Program-made: the position numbers and the translations under genes
Shown: positions 50,603 through 59,740 of the stretch, piece by piece
How positions within the stretch are numbered: the stretch's first letter is position 1
Layout: each line of letters begins with the position of its first letter
DNA from: RGIG8748 sp045539515
Lineage (GTDB): Bacteria > Bacillota > Clostridia > UMGS1810
Reading direction: 5' to 3'
NCBI GenBank assembly: GCA_045539515.1
Contig: JAZQFN010000009.1
Span: 10,683-74,682, forward strand
Length of the DNA stretch: 64,000 nt
Notes under the pieces: model-generated
What the model was told of the DNA's origin: nothing
What the model saw: the letters and a program-made list of their open reading frames with translations, nothing else
Databases searched by the model: none

Positions 50603-52317
50603 TTTATCGCCTCTATTTTCCTATTTATCATTTCTCTGAATTTGTGCATTTGTCCCACATTTTCCGGTATGGTTGTAACTGTAATTTTTTCGCCGAAAAA
50701 ATCCTCACAAAGCTTAATTACTTCATCGTAGCCGATATATTCTTCAAGAGCTTTAAGGGCACGGTAGTCACAGAGGGCTTCGTTCATATATTTTTCTCTA
50801 AGCGACGAATGAACATCATCAATACCCGGGTAAGCAAGATATGCCGCACCGGGAAGCTGTTTGTAAAAACAGGCATCACCCTTGGGGTCGCAAATCCCCG
50901 TGGTCATTCTGTCGTAGTAATAGTTGTAGCCCCAGTGCAAAAATCCCGTGGCTTTGTATTTGTACATATGAAGTCCCAAAATCCTTGTGCGGTAAGATTT
51001 GGATGTGAGAAGTCTGTTTGCACATTTTTCAAGACCGCTGCCATCGTAGTAACCGCCTGTGTAATACAGCCAGTATTCCGGGCATCTGCCATAGAAATTA
51101 TCCGCTTTGGCTATGGACACAACAGGAGTTTTTACAAACTTCTTTTGGTAAAAAACTATATCCTCTAAAGCATCGCCTCCGGGGTAACCTTCAAGAAGAC
51201 CGGACACGGTATCGACTGCTTTTTTGTAGGTGGACTCGTTTTCTTTTGTAGGTTCGTCGGATATATGGAAAAAGAGCCTGTCCTCATAACCTATATTTTT
51301 CATAAATTCTATAAGAGCCGGAATGTAGCTGTTAAGGAAGGCTGAATATTCATTTCCCGAAGCCTCGGTATCCCAACCGAAAATACGCTTGTAGTCGCCA
51401 TCTTCCGTGGCGTATATATTGGGAGCATGCTCTGCACCCCACTGGGTAAACAGATGGCTGTGCTCAATGTATTTTATACCGCAGGAAGATGCCAGACGTA
51501 TAAACCGCTCTGCAAGGGAAAAGTCAAACTTATAGTTATCTCCGCTTTTTTCTATACCAACAAGCTGAACGCACATTCTTTCGCCACCTATGAATGTATC
51601 AAGTGGAGGCGTAAAGAAGGGTGTAAGAAGCATATTCATACCGTTTAAAGCGGCATTTTTAAGATATTTTTCAAGTATTTCAAAGAATCTTTCGCTGTAT
51701 AAATCCACCTTGTGAATATCACAAAGGCAATCATAATGGAACCAGTTTGTATAGCGAATATCGGTTTCGGGAAGCTCCTTAGACAGTACATTAAGTGTAA
51801 ACTTATGCTCTGCAAGCAAGCTTCCGTCAAGAAGGGATTTGACACTAACGGTAAGCGGATATGCACCGGACTTCAAAGACTCTCCTTTTTCGTTTAACAC
51901 AATAACCACCGACTGATATGCCTTTGTGGCGGTAAGGAGATTTGCCTCGTCTTCCTCGTAGAATGGCAGACGACTGTCTTCACGGCTTAATACCATAGGC
52001 TCGGGCGACCTTTTGTAAAGGATATCCGGATACATTCCGGGCTCTCTTCCCTCTGTGGCAACCTCGTCAAAGCCAAGGTCAGTCCGTGTAACGGGTACAT
52101 AGCCAACCTTGCAGACACTCACCTCAATGCCGGGGCAAATTGCCGAAACACTAATTGGCGGACACACCCCGGGTGCTGAAGAGCTGTACGCCAGCGTAAG
52201 CATATACGGCTCATTTCCAAGGCAAGAGCCTTGCGTGATACTTTCCATAGGCTCTATGTCGTGAAAAATCTTATTGCCGGAATATGTAAGAAAGGAAGAA
52301 AAAGTGGTGTCACTCAT
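50599..52317 (-). CDS. DUF4091-type glycoside hydrolase-like protein
   Basis: A 572-residue protein without signal peptide. N-terminal ~180 residues are a beta-sandwich; a TIM-barrel-like part contains IEHSHLFTQWGAEHAPNIY and RLFFHISDEPTKENESTYK with the likely catalytic Asp-Glu; the C-terminal ~150 residues match DUF4091 (FLHWGYNYYYDRMTTGICDP). Such proteins are related to GH123 N-acetylgalactosaminidases. Activity is unproven. Confidence 0.78.
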   Translation of the reverse strand: MSDTTFSSFLTYSGNKIFHDIEPMESITQGSCLGNEPYMLTLAYSSSAPGVCPPISVSAICPGIEVSVCKVGYVPVTRTDLGFDEVATEGREPGMYPDILYKRSPEPMVLSREDSRLPFYEEDEANLLTATKAYQSVVIVLNEKGESLKSGAYPLTVSVKSLLDGSLLAEHKFTLNVLSKELPETDIRYTNWFHYDCLCDIHKVDLYSERFFEILEKYLKNAALNGMNMLLTPFFTPPLDTFIGGERMCVQLVGIEKSGDNYKFDFSLAERFIRLASSCGIKYIEHSHLFTQWGAEHAPNIYATEDGDYKRIFGWDTEASGNEYSAFLNSYIPALIEFMKNIGYEDRLFFHISDEPTKENESTYKKAVDTVSGLLEGYPGGDALEDIVFYQKKFVKTPVVSIAKADNFYGRCPEYWLYYTGGYYDGSGLEKCANRLLTSKSYRTRILGLHMYKYKATGFLHWGYNYYYDRMTTGICDPKGDACFYKQLPGAAYLAYPGIDDVHSSLREKYMNEALCDYRALKALEEYIGYDEVIKLCEDFFGEKITVTTIPENVGQMHKFREMINRKIEAIK

Positions 52318-52399
52318 ATTTTTATATCTCCTTAGCAGTTGTTTTCTTGATTATATCACTTTATATGATATTTTGTACAGAGTTATTTTTAAATTATTA

Positions 52400-52432
52400 A
52401 AAGGGGATGCATAATTATTTTACATCCCCTGA
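52400..52432 (-). terminator. Terminator after the DUF4397 gene
   Basis: AGGGGATG (52402-52409) and CATCCCCT (52423-52430) form an 8-bp stem; on the minus strand TTTTAATAATTT follows. The rest of the 157-base gap to 52317 is AT-rich without features. Confidence 0.75.
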
Positions 52433-52474
52433 TAAGTTACGGTATATTATATTTTTCGACAAATTAAGACATAT

Positions 52475-53107
52475 TTATAGGTAATACCCTGTGTAGCTTG
52501 CCGCATCTACGGACATAAGACCCATAATCGGTGCTTTGGCGGTGTCGTTGCCTATGACATACAGGGTATTGTATTTCCCGGGTAATAAATTCTGACAGGG
52601 CATCACAAGCTTAGCCTTTTCGCTTCCGCCGTCAAAGACCGAGAATTCATATTTCCCGGGTGATATACACATATATTTACTGAGTTCCAGATAGTCTATA
52701 CCTCCAAGTATCTTGTGGCTGTTGGCATCAATATCCGCACTGCCCACAACCGGTGACAGATGACACACCCTTAAATGACCGTATTGAGTGTTCTCTCTTT
52801 GGGTAGGCTCGAGGATTCCGTATGCCATGGTGTTTCCGTCGGAATGAACCGCGGCAACCGTGTACACTTCTCCCTGCTTAAAGGGTATGGTTACTGTGGC
52901 AATTGCTTTATCTCTTTCGCCGGGTTTGGTAATCTTAAATTCATTCATACCCCGTGGAACTCTTACATAGCCCGAAAAGCATCCAAAACCCAAGGTAGGC
53001 GATGCAAGACTGTTTCCAAGATAAAAATCCGCATTTTCCAGAGATGGACAGGCATTTAAAAATCTGACGTAAGGGTACATAAAATTTTCTATTCTGATAT
53101 TCTCCAT
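52475..53107 (-). CDS. DUF4397 domain-containing protein
   Basis: A 210-residue protein with two DUF4397 repeats: VRFLNACPSLENADFYLG with VRVPRGMNEFKIT, then LRVCHLSPVVGSADIDAN with CISPGKYEFSVF. There is no signal peptide. Clostridial relatives are found among spore-associated proteins in some annotations, which I could not verify. Ribosome site GAAAGGACTGACACT before ATG. It follows the propeller-like gene on the same strand after 23 bases. Confidence 0.85.
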   Translation of the reverse strand: MENIRIENFMYPYVRFLNACPSLENADFYLGNSLASPTLGFGCFSGYVRVPRGMNEFKITKPGERDKAIATVTIPFKQGEVYTVAAVHSDGNTMAYGILEPTQRENTQYGHLRVCHLSPVVGSADIDANSHKILGGIDYLELSKYMCISPGKYEFSVFDGGSEKAKLVMPCQNLLPGKYNTLYVIGNDTAKAPIMGLMSVDAASYTGYYL

Positions 53108-53130
53108 AGTGTCAGTCCTTTCCTATTCTC

Positions 53131-54300
53131 TTACATTGTATTCACATCTTCCCCGCAAGGTGAATCCTCCCCGTAAACATCTTTCTTTTCATTTGTCTGT
53201 TGATTGTTAAAAACTTTTTCCACCATATCAACAAGTCGGTTTAATGAAACTTCTATTTTACTAAGACTTTGTCTTACGGTTTCCTCCTCCATCAGACGAA
53301 CCTTCTCTTCAAATATATCTTTGTATCTTCCGGCAAAATCATCTGCCTGAGAACCTTTTAGCCCGAACGACTTATTGTTCGATAGAGAATCTTTTTTGAA
53401 TTTTTCAAAGCCTTCCAGAGGAGCCATAAAACGATTTACAGGATAGCCGTCCAGACAGATGTATCCATCGGGCGATATCACCTTTCTTATGCCGGAGCTT
53501 TTGCCTACAGGCAAAGGTTTTGACACATTTAGAAATTCATCACTTTTAACCTCATAGCAGACACTATTTTCTATGATATGTACTGCAAGTTCATATTCGG
53601 ATGCATTAATACAAAACTGCGGCTCTTTAATTCCGGAAAAAACTTTCTTTTTAACTGAAGAATCCATAGACACAATATTAACCGCAATCCCCTCGGTTCC
53701 TTGCTCGGTATATGCCATAAAAAGCCTTTCTTTATAAAGTGCCATCTGTATTTCTCTGGGATTGGCATAACATATAACACGGGCAGAGTCCAGCATCTTT
53801 TTGGAATAAACATATTTGCGGCAGCGTATTTCGTTGGCGGAAGAATAAACTATATGTATATCCGAGGAATAATCCCGAATTACATTGTATGCCATACGAT
53901 TTGAAATCTTATCGACAATCTGCGGTTCAAAAAGTCCATCGTCGGAAAATACCTGATGTACAAGATATGTATCGGAACTCTTAATACAATAAAAAAGATG
54001 ATACCTACCCTCGATGTATAAACATCTTACGGAGCATATTTCCCGATGTGTGCCCTTTGACTCCATAAGTGTTTTGCTTTTGATGACATCTCCCGATAAG
54101 CTTACATTTACAAGAAAACCTCTGCCGGTAGTGGCAAAAAGCTCTGTTTTGTCTTCGGATATGCAAACTCCGTCAAAGGAAGTAATATCGGAATATATTT
54201 TTCTCTCTTGCATGCCATTCGCCCCCAGAAGAATATCTCCGTTGCTTCCAAGGTTCAAATATTTGTTTTTTCCTCCGGGGAGAATTTCAACAATATTCAT
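53131..54300 (-). CDS. Propeller-like protein with C-terminal coiled coil, unknown
   Basis: A 389-residue protein without signal peptide. The first ~260 residues contain repeated beta-strand units with S/G-x-D/E-S turns (SFDGVCISEDKTELFATTGR; RCLYIEGRYHLFYCIKSSDT; IHIVYSSANEIRCRKYV), as in beta-propellers. From about residue 320 there is a helical region ending KIEVSLNRLVDMVEKVFNNQ. Start at ATG 54300, 7 bases after AGAGGTG. Pairing with DUF4397 suggests a structural or spore-associated role; the family is not recognised. Confidence 0.7.
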   Translation of the reverse strand: MNIVEILPGGKNKYLNLGSNGDILLGANGMQERKIYSDITSFDGVCISEDKTELFATTGRGFLVNVSLSGDVIKSKTLMESKGTHREICSVRCLYIEGRYHLFYCIKSSDTYLVHQVFSDDGLFEPQIVDKISNRMAYNVIRDYSSDIHIVYSSANEIRCRKYVYSKKMLDSARVICYANPREIQMALYKERLFMAYTEQGTEGIAVNIVSMDSSVKKKVFSGIKEPQFCINASEYELAVHIIENSVCYEVKSDEFLNVSKPLPVGKSSGIRKVISPDGYICLDGYPVNRFMAPLEGFEKFKKDSLSNNKSFGLKGSQADDFAGRYKDIFEEKVRLMEEETVRQSLSKIEVSLNRLVDMVEKVFNNQQTNEKKDVYGEDSPCGEDVNTM

Positions 54301-54387
54301 CGGCAAACACCTCTTTCATTTTAAAACAATAATACTTATGACATACTATTTATATGTAACAAATTTCACAAAATAACTTTGGGCATA

Positions 54388-54416
54388 TTGAAAAGTGACA
54401 AAGATTGGTATATACT
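54388..54416 (+). promoter_or_regulatory. Sigma-A-like promoter of the EIIC-murT-gatD unit
   Basis: TTGAAA (54388-54393), 17-base spacer, TATACT (54411-54416), 36 bases before the GTG start at 54452. Confidence 0.7.
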
Positions 54417-54451
54417 TTATATTAAACTACATAAGAAAGGTCTGATTTTTT

Positions 54452-55468
54452 GTGAGTATTAAAAGCAAAGGTATAACTCTTTCTCCAAAGCTCTATTTTA
54501 TTGACGCCTTAAGTGCAATGGCTCTGGGTCTTTTTGCATCCTTACTTATAGGAACAATATTTGGAACTGTAGCCAAATACATTGGGCATGCTCCAACGCA
54601 GAATTTCTTCCTGCAGATGCAGGCGTACTGCACAGCAGCTCAGGGACCTGCCATGGCAATGGCTATAGGCCACACCCTGGGGGCACAGGGCCTTTTACTG
54701 TTTTCTCTTTGTGCGGTAGGTGTAGCCGGAAATACCCTTGGCGGACCCTTAGGCACATATGTATGTGTACTTGTAGCATGTGAACTTGGCAAGCTCGTAT
54801 ACAAAGCAACAAAAATTGATATACTTGTTACACCTACATTTACCATAGGTATAGGTGTGGCAATGGCACTTCTTGTGGGACCCGGTATTTCCAAGATAAT
54901 GGGATATCTTGGCGGACTAATAATGACATTTACAGATATGCATCCCATGATAATGGGTGCCCTGGTGGCAGTTGTTGTGGGTATATGTCTTACACTCCCC
55001 ATAAGCTCTGCGGCAATATGTGCATCGTTGGGACTGGTGGGACTTGCAGGCGGCTCTGCTACTGCAGGTTGCTGTGCACAGATGGTTGGATTTGCAGTAA
55101 TGAGCTTTAAAGCAAACCGCTGGTCGGGACTTATAGCCCAGGGACTTGGCACAAGTATGCTTCAGATGGGCAATATAATACGCAAGCCCATAATATGGTT
55201 GCCGCCCACACTGGCTTCTGCAGTAACAGGAGCTCTTTCGGCAGCTGTATTTGGTATGAAAAACCATACTGCTGTAGCTTCGGGTATGGGTACCTGCGGT
55301 CTTGTAGGACCTATAGGTGTATTGAGCACTTCAAATGTAGCTCCAAGCGATGTAGTGGCAATGATACTCATATGCTTCGTACTGCCCGGAGTCCTTACCT
55401 GGCTTATTGCAATGCCCTTTAAAAAGGCAGGATTCATTAAAGACAGCGACTTAAAGCTTAACTTGTAA
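54452..55468 (+). CDS. PTS EIIC-like membrane protein (PF13303 type)
   Basis: A 338-residue, 9-10 helix membrane protein rich in Gly/Ala, with AQGPAMAMAIGHTLGAQGLL, VGVAGNTLGGPLGTYV and ASGMGTCGLVGPIGVLST. It matches the stand-alone PTS IIC-like family found in Firmicutes, whose members lack the phosphorylated EIIA/EIIB domains. Start is GTG after AAGAAAGG. No other PTS genes are nearby, so the transported solute and the energy coupling are uncertain. Confidence 0.85.
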   Translation: MSIKSKGITLSPKLYFIDALSAMALGLFASLLIGTIFGTVAKYIGHAPTQNFFLQMQAYCTAAQGPAMAMAIGHTLGAQGLLLFSLCAVGVAGNTLGGPLGTYVCVLVACELGKLVYKATKIDILVTPTFTIGIGVAMALLVGPGISKIMGYLGGLIMTFTDMHPMIMGALVAVVVGICLTLPISSAAICASLGLVGLAGGSATAGCCAQMVGFAVMSFKANRWSGLIAQGLGTSMLQMGNIIRKPIIWLPPTLASAVTGALSAAVFGMKNHTAVASGMGTCGLVGPIGVLSTSNVAPSDVVAMILICFVLPGVLTWLIAMPFKKAGFIKDSDLKLNL

Positions 55469-55487
55469 TATTTGAAAGGAATAATCC

Positions 55488-56825
55488 ATGACTAAGATAA
55501 GAAACTTTATTGCGGTGTTAGTATGCAAGCTGCTTATAAAGCTTGGCAAACTTATGGGTAAGAAGGGTTCTTCCGCCCCGGGAAGCATAGCTATGAAAAT
55601 ATCTCCTTCCCTCCTTAAAACTCTTGCAAAACAAGTAAAAAAAGAAATAATAATAGTGTGCGGTACCAACGGCAAAACCACCACCAACAACCTCATATAT
55701 TCTCTTTTTACAGATAAGGGCTACAAGGTGGTGTGCAACAACGTGGGTGCAAATATGCTCCCCGGAGTTGCCTGCTCATTTATATCCATGGCAAGCCTCA
55801 GCGGAAAGCTTAGTGCCGACTATGCAGCAATAGAATGTGACGAAGCAAGCCTTCGCCACGTGGTAAAGCACATAACCCCTCACAAAATCGTAGTGACTAA
55901 TCTTTTCCGCGATCAGATGGATCGCTACGGTGAAGTGGAAGATACTGCAAAGCTCCTTATGGAGGGAATTGAAAAGGTGCCTGACACTACATTGGTGCTT
56001 AACGCCGATGACCCGTTTGTAAGAAATCTTGGTTTAAACCGCAAAGCCATATACTATGGTGTAAGCGAAGATACAGGCTTAAACAAGGAAGAAGCTCACG
56101 AAAATCAGTTTTGTTTAAAATGCGGTGCAGACCTCAGCTACAGCTACTATCACTACAATCAGCTGGGCTTTTATGAATGTACAAAATGCGACTTTGGACG
56201 CCCAAACCCCAACTACAGTGCCACAAGAGTGGATGTGTCGGAAGGTCTTAAGTTCGTAATGAGCTACAAAGGCATACAGAGAAAGTTTAACGTAAATTAC
56301 AAAGGCTTCTACAATGTATATAATATACTTGCATCATATGCCGTATTTGAAGATAACGGCGGTACAAGCGAAGAGGCACAAGAAATATTTAATGCATACA
56401 AACCACAGATAGGCAGAATGGAAAGCTTTAAAATAGCAGGCAAAGAGGTTGTTTTAAACCTTGCAAAAAATCCTGCCGGATTTAACCAGGCAATATCCAC
56501 CGTATGTGCCGACAAAAGAGAAAAGAGCGTACTTGTGGCAATAAACTCTGCCCCCTCCGACGGAACAGACGTATCCTGGCTGTGGGATGTGGATTTTGAA
56601 GCACTTAAGGAAAATGGTGTAAAGGACATATATGTGTCGGGAATACGCCGTGACGACCTGGCGCTTCGCCTTAAATATTCAGGCTTTGACAGCATGAATA
56701 TAATCGACATAAATGCTGACACACTTAAAGATATGATTGATGCATCACCCAATGTATGCTATATGCTTGTAAACTACACGGTTCTTTTCGGAACACAGAC
56801 TATTCTTAAAGGCTTGGAGGGATAA
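55488..56825 (+). CDS. murT: Lipid II isoglutaminyl synthase subunit MurT
   Basis: Mur-ligase-like subunit that, with GatD, amidates the glutamate of lipid II. 445 residues: N-terminal helix, ATP-binding GTNGKTT at 59-65, central Mur domain with FRDQMDRYGEVEDT, an inserted Cys4 zinc ribbon (CLKCG and CTKC near residue 205-230), and the C-terminal MurT domain. gatD follows after 3 bases. Cytoplasmic, peripheral to the membrane. Confidence 0.96.
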   Translation: MTKIRNFIAVLVCKLLIKLGKLMGKKGSSAPGSIAMKISPSLLKTLAKQVKKEIIIVCGTNGKTTTNNLIYSLFTDKGYKVVCNNVGANMLPGVACSFISMASLSGKLSADYAAIECDEASLRHVVKHITPHKIVVTNLFRDQMDRYGEVEDTAKLLMEGIEKVPDTTLVLNADDPFVRNLGLNRKAIYYGVSEDTGLNKEEAHENQFCLKCGADLSYSYYHYNQLGFYECTKCDFGRPNPNYSATRVDVSEGLKFVMSYKGIQRKFNVNYKGFYNVYNILASYAVFEDNGGTSEEAQEIFNAYKPQIGRMESFKIAGKEVVLNLAKNPAGFNQAISTVCADKREKSVLVAINSAPSDGTDVSWLWDVDFEALKENGVKDIYVSGIRRDDLALRLKYSGFDSMNIIDINADTLKDMIDASPNVCYMLVNYTVLFGTQTILKGLEG

Positions 56826-56828
56826 GAA

Positions 56829-57533
56829 ATGGAAATAAAGCTCGCATATCTTTTTCCGGATTTACTAAACCTCTACGGCGACAGGGGAAATATCATTACA
56901 TTAAAAAAACGTCTTGAAGACAGAGGAATTAACGCAAATGTAAAGGAATACTCTTTAGAAGATGAAGTGGACTTTAAGGAAATTGACATTCTCTACATTG
57001 GCGGCGGCTCCGAAAGAAGCGAGGAGCTTGCTCTTAAAAGACTTAAAGAGCTTAAAGACGGCATAAAGGAATATGCAGAAGACGGCGGCGTAATGCTTGC
57101 TGTGTGCTCCGGCTACGAAATGCTTGGAAAGTACATTAAAAAGAAAGACAAAAAAGAAGCCTTGGGTATTCTTGATATATATACCGAGTACGGCAAAAAA
57201 CGAATGATTGGTGACTTGGTGCTTCAAAGTGATGCTTTCGGCAATGTGGCAGGCTTTGAAAACCGTTACGGCAAGGTAAACACAGGAAGCCTTGCTCCCC
57301 TTGGTACAGTAAAATGTAGCACAAGCGGAAGGAAAGATACCGAGGGCATAGTTTACAAAAATGTAATTGCAACTCACCTGCATGGACCGATTCTTCCTAA
57401 AAACCCAAAGCTCGCCGACCACCTTATAAAATGTGCTTTGGAGAGAAAGTACGGCAAAGCGGAGTTAAAAGAACTTGATGATACTTTGGAAATGAAAGCA
57501 AATGAGTATATAGTAAATATGTTGAATAAATAA
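56829..57533 (+). CDS. gatD: Lipid II isoglutaminyl synthase glutaminase subunit GatD
   Basis: Class I glutaminase that gives ammonia to MurT. 234 residues; nucleophile C93 in LAVCSGYEMLG and catalytic His in ATHLHGPILPKNP, both present. It begins LAYLFPDLLNLYGDRGNI, the family signature. Terminates the operon. Confidence 0.96.
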   Translation: MEIKLAYLFPDLLNLYGDRGNIITLKKRLEDRGINANVKEYSLEDEVDFKEIDILYIGGGSERSEELALKRLKELKDGIKEYAEDGGVMLAVCSGYEMLGKYIKKKDKKEALGILDIYTEYGKKRMIGDLVLQSDAFGNVAGFENRYGKVNTGSLAPLGTVKCSTSGRKDTEGIVYKNVIATHLHGPILPKNPKLADHLIKCALERKYGKAELKELDDTLEMKANEYIVNMLNK

Positions 57534-57542
57534 TTGTAAACG

Positions 57543-57571
57543 GACAAGGTGTTAAAACCTTGTCTTTTTTT
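57543..57571 (+). terminator. Terminator of the murT-gatD operon
   Basis: GACAAGGT (57543-57550), loop, ACCTTGTC (57557-57564), followed by seven T. Confidence 0.9.
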
Positions 57572-57599
57572 GTGAGATATAAATTGACACACGCAAATA

Positions 57600-57612
57600 A
57601 GTTTCTCACTTG
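57600..57612 (-). repeat. Short dispersed repeat (CAAGTGAGAAACT core), copy 2
   Basis: Exact 13-base match in reverse orientation to the copy at 7045-7070, with further similarity on the 3' side. It lies in the gap between gatD and the DUF6067-like gene. Confidence 0.4.
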
Positions 57613-57687
57613 CCAGTTCTCCGACAAGCCAAAATTTATAACTCCACCTCAAATAGACATAAATCACCTAACGGTAATATTCTTCAG

Positions 57688-57714
57688 TTGACAGCAAAAT
57701 GTGTGTGGCTTATA
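57688..57714 (+). promoter_or_regulatory. Candidate promoter of the glycosidase operon
   Basis: Perfect TTGACA (57688-57693) and TATACT (57709-57714), but the spacer is only 15 bases, so strength is doubtful. Confidence 0.5.
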
Positions 57715-57749
57715 CTCAAATTAAAGAATAAACCAAACGAGGTGTAGTT

Positions 57750-59735
57750 ATGTTTCGCAAAGAATTCGGATTTAATGAACAAGACAACAAAATAATCGTG
57801 AAAAGCTGGAACAGAGAATATACTGTGAAAAATACAGAAGTTTTTTCATCAATTAAAAGCGGATGCGATGAGCTTTTGGCATCACCTGTAAGGATAGTGA
57901 GCCGCGAAAACGGCAAAGACTCCATATGGGGTGAGAAAAAAGCATTTGTACTTGACGGTGGTGAGGACTTCTGCACCGTTGTAACCTCTGCCGCAAGTCA
58001 AAAATTTGTGGCAAACACTGCCCTGCGTTTTGAAAATGACGGATTTGTAAAGGTGGACTTTAAGATTATGCCCCGTGGCAAAACCGTACAGCAGGTATTC
58101 GGGCTTGCGGACTATGCCAATGAAGGCTACAATCTGGAAAGCCTTTGGCTGGAAATTCCCTTAAAACCCGAAATGGCAACCCTCTACCACTTCTACCCCG
58201 GTGACGGCGGGCACCTTAATGACACAGAGTTGAGCGGTGCGCTGCAAGATAGCTTGCACCTTGGATTTAAATCCATAGTGTGGCTCGGCAACGAAAAGGC
58301 AGGACTTTGCTTTACCGCAGAAACCGACGAAATGTGGCAATACAAAGACAAAGCCGTGGAAATAATTAAAAATGAAAACGAAACCCTGTTAAGACTTCGT
58401 TTGCTGGACAGTTTCCCCGAAAAATGGAAATCCAAAGACTTTGAAGGGGAAGAATGGTGCTACCTGCCAATTACATACACCTTTGCACTTCAGGCTACTC
58501 CCACAAAGCCATACCCCAAAAATCCGTATAAAAGAAAAATACTGCACATAGACTGCTTTTGCAAAGTAAAAGAAGATTACTACGACTTTTTGGGAAATAA
58601 GTTTGAAAACACAGAGGAAGTGGTATACGACAGAATAAAACGTCTGGGTGTAACCACCCTTATACTTCACGAAAAATGGAATCTTGTGCAAAACTACTGG
58701 AAGGTTCCGCCCATAATTCAAGATAAAATAAAAACTATAATAAAAGAATGTCACACCAGAGGCATTGAAGTGATACCATACTTTGGCTACGAAATGTGTG
58801 CCCTCTCCGACTACTGGGCAGAAAATGCCAAAGAGTATTTAAGAGAAGCCACCGAAGATGGCTACAATCAGGGCGGTTGGTACCGTATGCCCCATCAGAG
58901 AGAATACATTGCCTGCTACGGTAGCGGTTGGGGCAAAAAGTTTACAGACGGTGTGCTAAAGCTCATAGAAGACTACGGCTTTGACGGAGTGTACCTGGAC
59001 ACCACCGCAGTACCATGGGGTTGTATGAATTCCAATCACGGTTGCGGATACACCGACAAATACGGCAAACGCCACCTTACCTACCCGGTGTTTGCCACAA
59101 GAGAAGTCATGAAAACTCTCTTTGACAACCTTGACCCCAAGGGCAAGATAGTAAACCCACACACAAGTAACTGCTGCAACATACCTGCCCTTACCTACTG
59201 TCACTTAAACACAGACGGCGAGCTTATACAGATGTTAATCCGCGATAAAGGTACAGAGTCTATACCCGAAGGATACTTAAGAAGTGAGTACACAGGCAGA
59301 AACTTCGGGTTCCCCATAGACTTCCTTTCCTATGAATATCCCCCAGATTGGATATACGAAAATTCACTTCCCATTGCTCTTACCCTCGGCATAATACCAA
59401 GAGTAAACAACACCGGAAGACCCCTTGAGTATATGTCCAAAGTATGGAAAATTATGGATAGCTTCCCCATGGACAAATCCACCTTTAAAGGATATTGGGA
59501 AAAAGGAGATATCACCTTTACAGACGAAAGTGTAAAATTAAGCTACTATCAGGCAGAGGACAAATACCTGATATTTATGGGAAAGGTGTCAAAAGAAGAT
59601 GCCAAAGGAAAGCTGTCTACAAATTTTAAAGCAGATAAAATAAAAGATATGCTCACCGGAGAAGAGATAAATGTCGGAGAAGAAATGACACTTAAAGGAA
59701 ATATGCCCTACATACTTATAATCAATAAGGAGTGA
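57750..59735 (+). CDS. DUF6067/GH123-like glycoside hydrolase domain protein
   Basis: A 661-residue protein without signal peptide. N-terminal ~260 residues are a beta-sandwich (VDFKIMPRGKTVQQVFGLAD); the central TIM barrel has ILHEKWNLVQNYWKVPP, EVIPYFGYEMCALSDYW and GFDGVYLDTTAVPWGC with the likely catalytic Asp; a small C-terminal beta domain closes (LSYYQAEDKYLIFMGK). The next gene starts within a few bases of its stop, so they are cotranscribed. Substrate unknown. Confidence 0.7.
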   Translation: MFRKEFGFNEQDNKIIVKSWNREYTVKNTEVFSSIKSGCDELLASPVRIVSRENGKDSIWGEKKAFVLDGGEDFCTVVTSAASQKFVANTALRFENDGFVKVDFKIMPRGKTVQQVFGLADYANEGYNLESLWLEIPLKPEMATLYHFYPGDGGHLNDTELSGALQDSLHLGFKSIVWLGNEKAGLCFTAETDEMWQYKDKAVEIIKNENETLLRLRLLDSFPEKWKSKDFEGEEWCYLPITYTFALQATPTKPYPKNPYKRKILHIDCFCKVKEDYYDFLGNKFENTEEVVYDRIKRLGVTTLILHEKWNLVQNYWKVPPIIQDKIKTIIKECHTRGIEVIPYFGYEMCALSDYWAENAKEYLREATEDGYNQGGWYRMPHQREYIACYGSGWGKKFTDGVLKLIEDYGFDGVYLDTTAVPWGCMNSNHGCGYTDKYGKRHLTYPVFATREVMKTLFDNLDPKGKIVNPHTSNCCNIPALTYCHLNTDGELIQMLIRDKGTESIPEGYLRSEYTGRNFGFPIDFLSYEYPPDWIYENSLPIALTLGIIPRVNNTGRPLEYMSKVWKIMDSFPMDKSTFKGYWEKGDITFTDESVKLSYYQAEDKYLIFMGKVSKEDAKGKLSTNFKADKIKDMLTGEEINVGEEMTLKGNMPYILIINKE

Positions 59736-59740
59736 TTAAT

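Noticed and set aside
50557..51168. Plus-strand frame opposite the DUF4091 gene
   Set aside because: No start site or domain; the minus-strand gene explains the coding bias.
54640..55152. Minus-strand frame opposite the EIIC-like gene
   Set aside because: A Pro/Thr-rich artefact of the Gly/Ala-rich membrane protein on the plus strand.
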